Source: Parvibaculum sp.
GTDB lineage: Bacteria; Pseudomonadota; Alphaproteobacteria; Parvibaculales; Parvibaculaceae
DNA: 64,000 bases
Reading direction: 5' to 3'
NCBI GenBank assembly: GCA_019635955.1
Contig: JAHBYL010000004.1
Span: 38,418-102,417, forward strand
The notes beneath the pieces are model-generated. The model saw nothing but the letters and a program-made list of their open reading frames with translations, did no database searches and had not been told where the DNA came from. Shown here piece after piece: positions 1-9,207 of this stretch. The position numbers and the translations under genes were made by a program. The first letter of the stretch is position 1. The number at the start of each line of letters is the position of its first letter.

Positions 1-682
1 GCGGTTTACGCGCGCGATGTTCGCGCAGCCGATTTTCAGCGTTGTATAGAAAAGTATCCATTGCAGGATGAAGGAAGGCGTTGAGAACGCTTGTCCAGAC
101 CCGCTGCTCCAGCGTACCGATATGAGTGAGCTCCGTCGAAAAGAGAAGCGGCACCGCGCCCAGAAGATGGCGCGGGAAAGCACGATAGAGGACACGCTTC
201 GCCGCTTTTTCGCGCGCCGCGGCATCCGCTCCTGCAAAGGCAATGACGATACGGCTTGCACCAGCGGAAACGAGCTTCGATACGGCGGTAACGAGCTCTG
301 CCGGATTGACCGACGCGGCCCCGGGCGAAACCTGGCGTACTCGGTCGCCAACGAAGGCTTCGAAGAGAGCAGGTGAGGCATTCATCGCGTCCGTGGCCGC
401 GGCATCATCATCGGCAAGAAGGCCGACACGCGGTCCCTTGCGCTGCACGATGGCGTTCGTACCCTGCGTGGTGGAATAGCGGATATAGTCGATGGAACCG
501 ACGAGCTTTGGCAGGTCCACTTCACCGTCGATCTTCTCCGACAGTGCTTCGAGGCACTTCACGAAACATTCAGTCAGGTCGTGCGGCGTGGTCAGCGTCT
601 TCGCATGGATCGTGGAAATTCCGTCGGTCGCGCAGACATCCGTCAACGTACCGCCATTATCGATGCTTACAAGAAGCCCCAC
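1..682 (-). CDS. Hydantoinase/oxoprolinase (HyuA / acetone carboxylase-like) subunit, N-terminal part, cut by window edge
   Basis: This reading frame runs off the left edge of the window, so only the first ~227 codons are present. The translation has the N-terminal nucleotide-binding pattern of the hydantoinase A/oxoprolinase family: IDNGGTLTDVC near the start, then YSTTQGTNAIVQRKGPRVGLL. Family members are ATP-dependent amidohydrolases of 5-oxoproline or hydantoins, or subunits of acetone/acetophenone carboxylases; the part seen cannot decide between these. I chose the GTG at 682 because a GGGGAGGA ribosome-binding site lies about 8 bases upstream at 690-698; an in-frame ATG at 718 has no such site. 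The gene lies 113 bases downstream of a large LuxR-type regulator on the same strand, which may control it. Family call is firm; substrate is unknown. Confidence 0.82.
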   Translation of the reverse strand, partial: MGLLVSIDNGGTLTDVCATDGISTIHAKTLTTPHDLTECFVKCLEALSEKIDGEVDLPKLVGSIDYIRYSTTQGTNAIVQRKGPRVGLLADDDAAATDAMNASPALFEAFVGDRVRQVSPGAASVNPAELVTAVSKLVSAGASRIVIAFAGADAAAREKAAKRVLYRAFPRHLLGAVPLLFSTELTHIGTLEQRVWTSVLNAFLHPAMDTFLYNAENRLREHRARKP

Positions 683-795
683 CGCCAGTTCCTCCCCGTC
701 TCTTTCCGGCGATGCCATGGAGACAATGCGCCGCTTTATGAGAGGACAGTACGTGCAGCTGGACACCCCTTCCCCACCCGAAAGGATGGAATTTC

Positions 796-3549
796 CTAGT
801 CGATCAGGCCGAAATGACGCGCGACCGAAACGGCTTGCATGCGGTTGCTGATCTGCAATTTCTCGAAGATGTTTCGCAGATGCCATTTGACCGTGTTGGT
901 GGACAGGGAAAGGCGATCGGCGAGCGCCTTGTTGGAAAATCCGTTCGAGACGAGACGCAGAATCTCTCTTTCACGCTCCGTCAGGTCCTCGAGCAGAGGC
1001 GCGCCGGCCTCCTCGTCATCAAACTCCTGTTCCGGCATGACAACCGGCGTGAACTCGCCTGCCTCGGCAAGCAGACGGTCGAGATATGCCGAGACGAGAT
1101 CCTTCTGCGGCAGATCGGGAAACTTCGGCAGCGCCTGACGTGCCTCATGAAGCAGGCGGACGGCCTGGGGGCCTTCGTCAAGGACCAGGCGGATGAACTG
1201 GTCAGGCGCGCCAATACGAAGCGCCTCGATGAACGCACGGCGTGCCGCATTCACCTGTCCTTCGACATTGAGTGAGATCGCCAGCAGAAGGTTCAGCTTC
1301 ATGAAGCGACGCATGCGACGCTGGAGGCGCGCCTTACGTGCCGCGGGCTGCAACAAAGCCCGCGCGTCGGCATGGCGGCCGGAGAGGATAAGGAGCCGCG
1401 CTTCGGTAACGGTTTGTGCTTCCGTTTCGCCTGCATGGAACATGAGCTCGTCGTCGTTTTCACCGTCGCCGGAGGTGAGGCCCGCAAACCGCGTGCGTGC
1501 CTTGTCGAGGTCCCCCGCCAGCGTCGCCTGGCGGACAAGTTCCGCCTTGGCATAGACAACGAGTCGGCGGAGGTTGTAGCGATGACCGAGATACATCATC
1601 CGGTCCAGCACTTCCTCGGCTTCCCGCTCTTCCCCACGCAAATTCGCTATACGCGCCATGGTGAGGAAGGCAAGTGCCAGCGGCTCCACAATTGCCTGCT
1701 GCTCGAGGAGCAGAAGATGATCGTGGAGCAGGGTCTCCGCCTCCACTATGCAATTTTTCTCATAGAGCGTTTCGGCGAGGCAGGCGGCGATAACAGAGCC
1801 AGCAGCTACACTCGCAGCTGCGCATTCTTCGTTGTGGACATAGGCCTGCTTGAGGCTTTTCAGCGCTTCTTCGTTACCGCCTTGGGCGGCAAGAACATTC
1901 GCGTGAATCCATTCGCAGTATGAGAGACCAAAAAGATTGTGTGCTTCGTCGTGCAGTGCGCGAGCCTGTGCGAGCATATCGCGCGCTTCCTCGAAGCGGC
2001 TGTTCAGGTAAAGCCAGTAAGCACGCGCATTGAGCGCGACCGCATATTCAAGCCCGGGGCGATCGGCGAGCTGTTCCATGACCTCGGTGCCGGCGCGACC
2101 GATCTCCGCAACATGGTCCTGCGCTGCAATTGGGAAGATGCGGGTATAGTTGTGAACACCCCAATCCTCGCGCGATGCGTTATTCTTTTCGAGCTCCGCC
2201 TTGCGTAATGCGATTATACGGTTCGCCTTTGCGAAATCGCGCCTGAAACCATAGGCGACGATCGCCGCATTGAGGATGCGGGGATATTTCCGCAGAGTGT
2301 CGAGTGAGAGCCGATCGGCATAACGCACGATGAGGTCGAGCCGCTCCTCGCTGACGAGACGTTCAATGACGGTATTGAGAAGCCCGGCGGCCGCTTCTTC
2401 GTCTGTCGCCTCGATGTAGTGGAGGATCGCCTCTTCGCTGAAGCCATGCTCCCCGTACCAGCCTGCGATCTTCTTGTGAAGGGCCAGAACCTGCGTTTCC
2501 GACATTTCGCGGCGAAGGCGCGTGAGCAGAACCTGACGGAAGACCGTGTGAAATCGAAACCAGCGCCGTTCCATATCCACCGGCGTAAGAAAAAGACCGA
2601 GGTGCTCGATTTCGTTCAGGCAAGCAACGGCATCGCCGCGCCCCGAAATGTGCTCCAACAATTCCGGACAGATGCGCTCCGGCATGCAGGCCTCGAGCAA
2701 GATACGCTGAAAATCCGCCGAAAGATTCTCGAAGACATCGGTCGCGAGAAAATCGATGAGATCAGGCGTGACGCCGGACGCAGGAAGCGAGCGGGCGCGC
2801 GCCGATCGTCCACGCATGGAAAGCCGGATGCACTGAAGCGCGGCCGGCCAGCCGTCGGTCGCCGTCTGGTATCGATCGACCTCGGCTTCCGATATGTCTC
2901 GGAACTCACGGAAGAACTCCGCCGTTTCGTTTGCCCGAAAGCGTAGCCCTTCCACATTTATCACCACAGCCTGTTCGCGCAGTTGCAGTCGTGGCAGATT
3001 GATCGCCGGCACGACGCGGGTGCCGATACAGAGCTGTGCGCCCTTGGGAAGAACGCGTACGAGCTGCGCGATGACAGCTTCCATGCCGGGATGGGACGCC
3101 TGTTCAAAATTGTCGATGACGATAACCAGCTCGACCGGAACAGCGCGCACGCAGCGTAGGAAATCCTGTACTGAAGCTGAGGAACTGTCTGAAAGAGAAG
3201 GACGTGCATCATCCGATGCGGACGCGAGCACGGCTTCGCACAGAAGTCGCAGGAAACGCGATGGATCTGAGTAGTAGGATTCAAGGTGCAGCCAGGCAAC
3301 GGCAACGCCATCCGCCTCGCGCCTCGCGCAATATTGGCGCAGAAGCGTTGTCTTCCCGAAGCCTGCTGGCGCTTGCACGACAATCAACCTGACCGCCGCA
3401 TGATTTTTCAACCGATCGAGTTGAAATTTCCGCAGCACAAGATTGTTCGCCGATGCGGCGCGACTACGCGCCATCGGCAAGACGGACGCCGATTCTCCGC
3501 CCTCTTTCAGCTCCGCCCCCGACATATCCGGTTCCAATGCGTTTGCCAT
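796..3549 (-). CDS. MalT/LAL-type LuxR family ATP-binding transcriptional regulator
   Basis: A 917-residue protein with the architecture of large ATP-binding LuxR regulators. The Walker A sequence APAGFGKTT is at about residues 60-68 and a Walker B-like LVIVIDNFEQ at 141-150, giving a STAND-type NTPase. A long helical TPR-like sensor region follows, and a LuxR helix-turn-helix fills the last ~65 residues (LTEREREILRLVSNG...STNTVKWHLRNIFEKL). Such proteins bind an inducer plus ATP, oligomerise and activate transcription. I chose the ATG at 3549 because GGAGGAGGGG directly precedes it; an ATG six codons upstream overlaps that site. The likely target is the hydantoinase-family gene just downstream on the same strand, though the nearby MDR and agmatine genes are also possible. 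The inducer is unknown. Confidence 0.9.
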   Translation of the reverse strand: MANALEPDMSGAELKEGGESASVLPMARSRAASANNLVLRKFQLDRLKNHAAVRLIVVQAPAGFGKTTLLRQYCARREADGVAVAWLHLESYYSDPSRFLRLLCEAVLASASDDARPSLSDSSSASVQDFLRCVRAVPVELVIVIDNFEQASHPGMEAVIAQLVRVLPKGAQLCIGTRVVPAINLPRLQLREQAVVINVEGLRFRANETAEFFREFRDISEAEVDRYQTATDGWPAALQCIRLSMRGRSARARSLPASGVTPDLIDFLATDVFENLSADFQRILLEACMPERICPELLEHISGRGDAVACLNEIEHLGLFLTPVDMERRWFRFHTVFRQVLLTRLRREMSETQVLALHKKIAGWYGEHGFSEEAILHYIEATDEEAAAGLLNTVIERLVSEERLDLIVRYADRLSLDTLRKYPRILNAAIVAYGFRRDFAKANRIIALRKAELEKNNASREDWGVHNYTRIFPIAAQDHVAEIGRAGTEVMEQLADRPGLEYAVALNARAYWLYLNSRFEEARDMLAQARALHDEAHNLFGLSYCEWIHANVLAAQGGNEEALKSLKQAYVHNEECAAASVAAGSVIAACLAETLYEKNCIVEAETLLHDHLLLLEQQAIVEPLALAFLTMARIANLRGEEREAEEVLDRMMYLGHRYNLRRLVVYAKAELVRQATLAGDLDKARTRFAGLTSGDGENDDELMFHAGETEAQTVTEARLLILSGRHADARALLQPAARKARLQRRMRRFMKLNLLLAISLNVEGQVNAARRAFIEALRIGAPDQFIRLVLDEGPQAVRLLHEARQALPKFPDLPQKDLVSAYLDRLLAEAGEFTPVVMPEQEFDDEEAGAPLLEDLTEREREILRLVSNGFSNKALADRLSLSTNTVKWHLRNIFEKLQISNRMQAVSVARHFGLID

Positions 3550-3627
3550 TGGCCCCTCCTCCTCCAAGGACGACAGATGGTTTTTCCATCCGCGAGCCCG
3601 CTTGCCGCGGGGCTTTTCAGGGGAGCC

Positions 3628-4647
3628 TCAGGCGGCTTCCCGTCCGATGCGCACCATCAGCTTGCCATTGTTGCCGCCGGTGTAGAGCATGCGCAGCGCA
3701 TCCACTGCATTCTCCAGTCCGTCTTCGATATGGATGCGGTATTTGAGCTGACCCGAGCGCATCCATTCGATGAGCTTCGCATGGTACTCAGGGAAATGGG
3801 CCGCGTAGTCCAGAATGACGAAGCCCTGAATGGTGAGGCGCTTCATGATGACATTGCGGAACATATAGGGCCCCGGCACGGGGTCCGACGAATTATAGGT
3901 CGAAATGAGACCGCAGATGACGACCCGCCCTCCTTCGTTCATCAGCGTGAGACCGGCATCGAGCTGATCGCCACCGACATTCTCGAACTGCACGTCGATC
4001 CCGTTCGGCGCCTCGCGCTTCAGCGCATCGAGCAAATTCTCTTTGCGGTAGTTGATAACGGCATCGAAGCCAAGGTCGTCCTTCAGCCATCTGCATTTTT
4101 CGTCGGAGCCTGCGACGCCGACGACGCGGCAGCCATGCAGCTTCGCAATCTGGCCGACAAGCGCGCCGACGGCGCCTGCCGCCGCCGTGACGACGATCGT
4201 ATCGCCGGGCTCCGGCTTGCCGATTTCGAGGAGGCCGACATAGGCCGTGGGGCCGGCAACGGCGAGGATGCCGAAGGCATCGGAAAGCGGAATGCCTTCC
4301 GGCCGGGGAAAGGGCGCCCATCCCTCCGCGTCGGTCACGATCCAGTCCGACCAGGTGCCGAGGCCGGTCACAAGCGAGCCTTTCGGAAAGGCGGGATTTT
4401 GCGATTCCGCCACTTCGCCAAGGATGAAGCCGAGCATCCGCGCGCCGATGGGCAGCGGGTCCATATAGGTGTCCCAGTCGCTCAGCCAGACGCGGTTGGT
4501 CGCATCAAGAGACATATAGAGGCTGCGGACGAGTATCTGACCAGGCTCAACGGCGGGTACAGGATCCTCGCGCAGAACCAGCGTGTCGGCCTCGATTACG
4601 TCCTTCGGGCGCCTGTTGAAGTACCAATGCCGCGCAATCTTGCCCAC
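3628..4647 (-). CDS. Zinc-independent MDR-family NADP-dependent oxidoreductase (CurA/leukotriene B4 dehydrogenase-like)
   Basis: About 339 residues, the usual length for zinc-free medium-chain reductases that reduce enones or quinones with NADPH. The N-terminal half has the SLYMSLDATNRVW region of the GroES-like fold. The Rossmann half shows VTAAAGAVGALVGQIAKLHG followed by FDAVINYRKENL and IDVQFENVGGDQLDAGL, all typical of this family, and there are no zinc-ligand cysteines. I chose the GTG at 4647 because GGGGGAGGAGC precedes it; this leaves out an upstream in-frame extension to 4719 that carries no family signal. It is one of three MDR paralogues in the window (the others start at 57285 and 63075). 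It is probably a separate transcript, because a hairpin at 4775-4802 separates it from the agmatine cluster. The substrate cannot be told. Confidence 0.87.
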   Translation of the reverse strand: MGKIARHWYFNRRPKDVIEADTLVLREDPVPAVEPGQILVRSLYMSLDATNRVWLSDWDTYMDPLPIGARMLGFILGEVAESQNPAFPKGSLVTGLGTWSDWIVTDAEGWAPFPRPEGIPLSDAFGILAVAGPTAYVGLLEIGKPEPGDTIVVTAAAGAVGALVGQIAKLHGCRVVGVAGSDEKCRWLKDDLGFDAVINYRKENLLDALKREAPNGIDVQFENVGGDQLDAGLTLMNEGGRVVICGLISTYNSSDPVPGPYMFRNVIMKRLTIQGFVILDYAAHFPEYHAKLIEWMRSGQLKYRIHIEDGLENAVDALRMLYTGGNNGKLMVRIGREAA

Positions 4648-4774
4648 CGCTGCTCCTCCCCCTGCTACGGAATCCGAGGATTTTTCCCTTCGAATCCAGT
4701 TACTTAACTGTCTCAGCACGCTTTCCTCCCCAGGCAGCGTTTCAAGCGTCGCATGCTGATACAGTTTCCCCCAC

Positions 4775-4802
4775 CCCTACCCACCCTAAAGGGTGGGTAG
4801 GG
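4775..4802 (-). terminator. Hairpin terminator between the TonB-like gene and the MDR gene
   Basis: A perfect 12-bp stem (CCCTACCCACCC / GGGTGGGTAGGG) closes on a four-base TAAA loop. It lies 27 bases past the stop of the TonB-like gene and before the next gene on the same strand. There is no clear U tract on the minus strand, so it may be a weak or factor-assisted terminator, or an mRNA 3'-end protector. Confidence 0.6.
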
Positions 4803-4828
4803 CCTTCGACAGGGCAAAGACCCGAAGA

Positions 4829-5617
4829 TCACTGGAAATCGAGAGTGAGCGGCAGAGTTACGACATTCTCGGTGATATGGGCGGGGATGGGCGGCACCGG
4901 GAACGACCTGGTGATGGCTTCTAGCATCGCCCGGTCAAGCGCCTGCGAGCCTGACGAGCGGACGAGCACGAGGGCCACAAGTTTACCCGAGCGGTCGAAG
5001 GACACATTGGCTTGAGGCGGGACGATGCGGGCGCCCTCCAATCCCGGCGGCAGAACGAGGTTCTCGTTGAGCCGACGCCTGAGCATTCGTCCATAGGCAT
5101 CTCCCCTGCCCACTTCCCTTCCCCCATCGATGCTGCTGCCGCTGTAGCTTCTTTCGATGGTCTGTGCCCAGTCGGGCAGGCGCTCCGGCGCTTCCGCTCG
5201 TTCCGGCCGTGCTGCCCTCTCCGGCGCCTCCTCAAGCGGGCGCGGCGTATCTCTCCCTGCTCGTTCGGCGTCGCCCAGCTGCTCGTGTTCCTCATCCGAA
5301 CCGAAGTGGAAGGGGTTTGAAGGTGCTTGCGGCTCCGGTCGTGGCTCCGGTTCAGGTTGCGGGTCAGGCTGTGGCGGCGGAACGATCTCGACTTCTATGG
5401 CAGCCGGTCCTTCCGCCGGGGGCATGGAGGGCGGCGCCCCGAAAAGGAGCGGCAGGAGGAGGAGAATATTGATCGCAAGGGCAAGGCCGACGGCGATCAC
5501 CAGTTCGCGCGTCCAGAGGCGCGCGGGCGGCGGCGGTGGCGGAAGGACGTGAAAACCCGCAGGTCCGGTCCCGGCAACCGCCTTGCTCTCACTCTCACCT
5601 GACGTAACCAAAACCAT
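4829..5617 (-). CDS. TonB-like energy transducer protein
   Basis: A 262-residue protein with TonB layout: a short proline-rich cytoplasmic start, one transmembrane anchor at about residues 38-60 (ELVIAVGLALAINILLLLPLLFG), a long periplasmic stretch rich in Pro-Glu/Pro-Gln repeats, and a C-terminal TonB domain (QANVSFDRSGKLVALVLVRSSGSQALDRAMLEAI...). TonB proteins carry energy from ExbB/ExbD to outer-membrane receptors. No exbB, exbD or TonB-dependent receptor is in the window, so its partners must lie elsewhere. It sits 94 bases downstream of the carbamate kinase gene on the same strand and may be read through from the agmatine operon; no functional link is known. A TolA-like or cell-envelope role is an alternative. 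Confidence 0.8.
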   Translation of the reverse strand: MVLVTSGESESKAVAGTGPAGFHVLPPPPPPARLWTRELVIAVGLALAINILLLLPLLFGAPPSMPPAEGPAAIEVEIVPPPQPDPQPEPEPRPEPQAPSNPFHFGSDEEHEQLGDAERAGRDTPRPLEEAPERAARPERAEAPERLPDWAQTIERSYSGSSIDGGREVGRGDAYGRMLRRRLNENLVLPPGLEGARIVPPQANVSFDRSGKLVALVLVRSSGSQALDRAMLEAITRSFPVPPIPAHITENVVTLPLTLDFQ

Positions 5618-5711
5618 CGCTACCCGATTCCACGGGCTCTACCACCCGCCGCTACGGCGCAGTCTATCAGGCGGGGATCGCAGTTGGCAGGGCCGGCGAC
5701 AGCCGCTTGCC

Positions 5712-6614
5712 TCAGGGCTCGATGCGAGTACCGGACCGTCCGTCGAGAATTCCACCGGCATCGGCAAGAGTGCCGATAAAGGCAGGCTGTCCGGTTTCGA
5801 TCGCGAAGCGGCGAACCGCCTCGATCTTCGGGCGCATGGAGCCTTCGGCGAAGGTCGATGGGTCGAGATCGCGCGCACCAATAGCAGAAAGGCGCTTCCT
5901 TGCCGGCGTGTCCCAATCCTTATAGACACCGTCGACATCGGTGAGGATCAGCAGGGCTTGTGCCTTGAGTTCGATTGCAAGAAGGCAGGCCGCGAGGTCC
6001 TTGTCGATGACGGCTTCGACGCCTTCGGGCGCGCCGCCTGCACCTGCGCGCACCGGAATGCCGCCGCCGCCTGCGCAAATGACGAGGCACCCCTTTTCGA
6101 CGAGCTTGCGGATCGCACCGATCTCGACGATGTGACGCGGCGCGGGCGAGGCAACCACGCGGCGCCAGCCCTTTCCGTCTCTCGCGACAGCCCAGCCTCG
6201 CTCAACAGCGAGCGCTTTCGCCGTGGCGTCGTCATATACGGGTCCGATGGGTTTTGTGGGCCGCGCAAAGGCGGGATCGTCCGGATCGACCAGTGTTTGC
6301 GTGAGCACCGTCACGATGTCACGCTCGGGCAGGGCCCGGCGCATCGCTTCTTCGATGACATAACCGATCATGCCTTGCGATTCCGCGCCGAGCACATCCA
6401 GCGGATAGGGCGGCGCATCCTTGTAGGCATCGGCTTCCAGAGCAAGCAAGCCGACCTGCGGCCCGTTTCCATGCACAAGAACCACTTCATGTTCGCGCGC
6501 AATCGCGGCAAGCGCGGCGGCCGCTTCGCCCATGTTGCGGCGCTGGTTGCCGATATCCAGCATTTCCCCGCGTTTCAGAAGAGCATTGCCGCCAATCGCC
6601 ACAAGTATGCGCAT
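5712..6614 (-). CDS. arcC: Carbamate kinase
   Basis: A 300-residue amino acid kinase, the normal length for carbamate kinase. It begins MRILVAIGGNALLKRG, the family nucleotide-site signature, continues with VLVHGNGPQVGLLALE, and has AGGGGIPV and IDKDLAACLLA later, all diagnostic of ArcC. It converts carbamoyl phosphate and ADP to carbamate (then ammonia and CO2) and ATP. It sits 3 bases downstream of the agmatine deiminase gene and is the last enzyme of the putrescine carbamoyltransferase-permease-deiminase-kinase series. The context therefore points to ATP from agmatine (the aguC role) rather than from arginine: no arginine deiminase gene is present here. Confidence 0.95.
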   Translation of the reverse strand: MRILVAIGGNALLKRGEMLDIGNQRRNMGEAAAALAAIAREHEVVLVHGNGPQVGLLALEADAYKDAPPYPLDVLGAESQGMIGYVIEEAMRRALPERDIVTVLTQTLVDPDDPAFARPTKPIGPVYDDATAKALAVERGWAVARDGKGWRRVVASPAPRHIVEIGAIRKLVEKGCLVICAGGGGIPVRAGAGGAPEGVEAVIDKDLAACLLAIELKAQALLILTDVDGVYKDWDTPARKRLSAIGARDLDPSTFAEGSMRPKIEAVRRFAIETGQPAFIGTLADAGGILDGRSGTRIEP

Positions 6615-6617
6615 GGT

Positions 6618-7727
6618 CTAACCCGTGCGCTTTCGGGGCGCTGGCTGCTGTTGGGTGATGCAGTGGATATTGCCTCCGCCGAGAAGTATCTCTCTCGCAG
6701 GCACGGGAACGACCGTGCGTTCTGGGAATAGCGCGGCAAGCTGCGCGATGGCATTTTCATCGTGGCTGTCGTCAAAAACAGGCAGCGCGATCACACCATT
6801 CGCGATGTAGAAATTCACATAGGAGCCGGCAAGCCGAGCGCCGGGCAAACGCGGCTCCGTTCCCTCCACCACATCGACGCCGCGGCTTTCCTCTTCCGAC
6901 ATGAAAAGGGGGCCCGGCTGATGAAGCTTGTGAATTTCAAACTTGCGACCGCGCGCGTCGGTGGATCGAGAAAGACGTTCATAGGCGTCCTTTGAAATCT
7001 CGTATTGCGGATCGCTGGTATCGTCCGTCCAGGTAAGCGCGACGACGCCCGGCCGCACAAAGCAGCAGAGATTGTCCACATGCCCGTCCGTCTCGTCATT
7101 AAAGACGCCTCGGCCGAGCCAGACGGTTTTCTCGATGCCGAGATAGTCGGCAAGTATCCGCTCTATTTCCTCGCGGGAGAGGCCAGGATTGCGATTCGGG
7201 TTGAGCAGGCATTCCTCGGTGGTCATGAGCGTGCCTTCGCCATCCACATGGATGGAGCCGCCTTCGAGCACGATAGGCGCCCGGTAGCGGTCCACGCGCT
7301 CGATTTCGGCGACCTTGGAAGCGACCAGATCGTCCTGGTCCCAAGGGAAGTACAGACCGCCGTCGAGACCGCCCCAGGCATTGAACACCCAATCGATCGC
7401 GCGAACGGCGCCTGCCCCATCGACGACGAAAGTGGGGCCGCAATCGCGCATCCATGAATCGTCGCTGGTGATTTCCACAACCCGAACTTGCGACGGCAGC
7501 ATGGCACGGGCATTCGCGAACTGACGCGGCGAGACACCGACCGTCACAGGTTCGCTGCGCGCGATCGCCGAGGCGACGGAGACGAAACAATTTTGTGCCG
7601 GTTTGGCACCGAGGCGCCAGTTGTCGGGACGTTCGGGCCAAAGCATCCATGTTCCCGCGTGCGGCTCGAACTCGCCGGGCATCCGGAATCCGTCATCCTT
7701 CGGCGTGCTTTTCAGCAATCGCGCCAT
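6618..7727 (-). CDS. aguA: Agmatine deiminase
   Basis: A 369-residue member of the guanidino-group modifying superfamily, matching AguA in length. Family landmarks are [23 protein letters not shown] at the start, [61 protein letters not shown], and the C-terminal [11 protein letters not shown] containing the nucleophilic Cys at about residue 356. It hydrolyses agmatine to N-carbamoylputrescine and ammonia. The gene lies between a polyamine-type permease (17-base gap upstream) and carbamate kinase (3-base gap downstream), so all are probably on one mRNA. Its product can be used by two enzymes encoded next to it: putrescine carbamoyltransferase and N-carbamoylputrescine amidase. Confidence 0.96.
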   Translation of the reverse strand: MARLLKSTPKDDGFRMPGEFEPHAGTWMLWPERPDNWRLGAKPAQNCFVSVASAIARSEPVTVGVSPRQFANARAMLPSQVRVVEITSDDSWMRDCGPTFVVDGAGAVRAIDWVFNAWGGLDGGLYFPWDQDDLVASKVAEIERVDRYRAPIVLEGGSIHVDGEGTLMTTEECLLNPNRNPGLSREEIERILADYLGIEKTVWLGRGVFNDETDGHVDNLCCFVRPGVVALTWTDDTSDPQYEISKDAYERLSRSTDARGRKFEIHKLHQPGPLFMSEEESRGVDVVEGTEPRLPGARLAGSYVNFYIANGVIALPVFDDSHDENAIAQLAALFPERTVVPVPAREILLGGGNIHCITQQQPAPRKRTG

Positions 7728-7744
7728 GGTGCCGTCCCTTTCAC

Positions 7745-9145
7745 TCAGCCGCCGTTATTTCCCCTACCCGCCCGGCGTACCAGAAACTCTCCGACCGCGA
7801 CAGTGACGGCAACCCCGGCAATGATCGAGCCGGCATAGGCCGGATCGAACTCGCCGGGTGTGTAGATGAAGAAGACAATGGCCTGCACGATAAAGGCCAT
7901 GCAGAGGAGTCCGAGAGCAACAGCCGCCCCTTGCCCGCCCGGCACACGATAAGGCCTTGGACGATCCGCATCGACGCGGCGCAACCGCAAGAAGGCGAGG
8001 AACATGGCGAGATAAGGAAGAAGGAAAATAATCGAGGAGAAGGCGAACAACGTCCAGAACAGGTCCTCCGCGTCCGCCGCCAGCAGCCCATAGATCACGA
8101 TCACCGCCGTCGTGACGACGCCCGTCACGATGGCGGCATTGGCGGGTGTCTTATGCTCGGGATGAAGCCGCGCGAACATACCCGGCAGATTGCCGTCGAG
8201 CGCTGCCTCCGCGGCAGAGCGATTTGCGCCCATCGTCCAGGTGACCATGTTGGCGAGAAACGAGTAAAGCGCCATCACACCGAACAGGATCACGAGTGTA
8301 CCGCCAATACCGCCCTCACCGAGCAGGACGCGCAATGTGTCGACGATGCCGCTGACAAGATTGATTTCGTCGAGGGGAAGCGCGATCAGAATGCCGATCG
8401 TTGCGAAAAGATAGAATGCCGCGATCAGGATGCCAGAGACGGCGATAGTCAACGGAACGTCGCGCGCCGGGTTCTTCATTTCGGCGCTTGCTCCCGACAT
8501 GAGTTCGAAACCCATGAAGTTGTAGACAATGACCGGCAGGAAGGCGAGCGTGACGCCCCAGCTGGGCGCCATGCTCGAGAGCGAGAGTTCGTTCGCTACA
8601 CCGTGATTTGCGGCATAGACGAAGCCGCCGATGCCGATGACCAGCATGATCGCGACCTTGAAGACCGCACCGAGATTAGGCACCCATTTGCCGACGTCGA
8701 GGCGAACAATGTTGATCCAGACGGTGAGCCAGGTGAGCGCAATCGCGATGGCGATCTGTATCCAGAGGCCGAGATCCGGCATGAAAAGCGCCGCAAATAT
8801 TCCGGCGAAGAGAATGAAGACCGAGGGTTGCCAGAGAGCGACGTTTATCCACCATAGCCATGCCGTCCGTCCGCCCCAGCGCGCGCCGAAGGCACGGCGA
8901 ACCCAGGCATAAATACCGCCCTGATCGGGATAGGTGCTGCCGAGCTCGGCCGTGATGAGGCCGTAAGGAATGAAGAAGAATATCATCGTGAAAATCCACC
9001 AGAAGACGGCCTGGGGGCCGATCGCGGCGGAAGCCGCCAGCTGGTCGATCACGAGAATGGCGCAGACCGTGAACAGGGTCAGGTCGAGGCTGCGCATGAC
9101 TTTCTTGTAGCCGCGAGGATGCGCGGAAGCGGAGATATCGGTCAT
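7745..9145 (-). CDS. APC-superfamily amino acid/polyamine permease, probable agmatine-putrescine antiporter
   Basis: A 466-residue integral membrane protein with about 12 hydrophobic segments and the APC-family start: a polar N-terminus, then [26 protein letters not shown] in the first helix, and [16 protein letters not shown] after the second. It lies between putrescine carbamoyltransferase and agmatine deiminase, exactly where the agmatine/putrescine antiporter AguD sits in the enterococcal operon. I infer the same role: agmatine in, putrescine out. The sequence alone supports only an amino acid/polyamine transporter; glutamate/GABA-type exchange is an alternative. Confidence 0.85.
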   Translation of the reverse strand: MTDISASAHPRGYKKVMRSLDLTLFTVCAILVIDQLAASAAIGPQAVFWWIFTMIFFFIPYGLITAELGSTYPDQGGIYAWVRRAFGARWGGRTAWLWWINVALWQPSVFILFAGIFAALFMPDLGLWIQIAIAIALTWLTVWINIVRLDVGKWVPNLGAVFKVAIMLVIGIGGFVYAANHGVANELSLSSMAPSWGVTLAFLPVIVYNFMGFELMSGASAEMKNPARDVPLTIAVSGILIAAFYLFATIGILIALPLDEINLVSGIVDTLRVLLGEGGIGGTLVILFGVMALYSFLANMVTWTMGANRSAAEAALDGNLPGMFARLHPEHKTPANAAIVTGVVTTAVIVIYGLLAADAEDLFWTLFAFSSIIFLLPYLAMFLAFLRLRRVDADRPRPYRVPGGQGAAVALGLLCMAFIVQAIVFFIYTPGEFDPAYAGSIIAGVAVTVAVGEFLVRRAGRGNNGG

Positions 9146-9207
9146 TTGTTTTCCCCCGAATGTGGAAGCTAGTCAGCGTCGGCAGGTCAGCTGCCGCGTC
9201 TCACGCA

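Noticed and set aside
9180..9196. Hairpin CGGCAG/CTGCCG between carbamoyltransferase and permease genes
   Set aside because: Only 6 bp with no U tract; it lies inside an operon and is expected by chance at this GC content.
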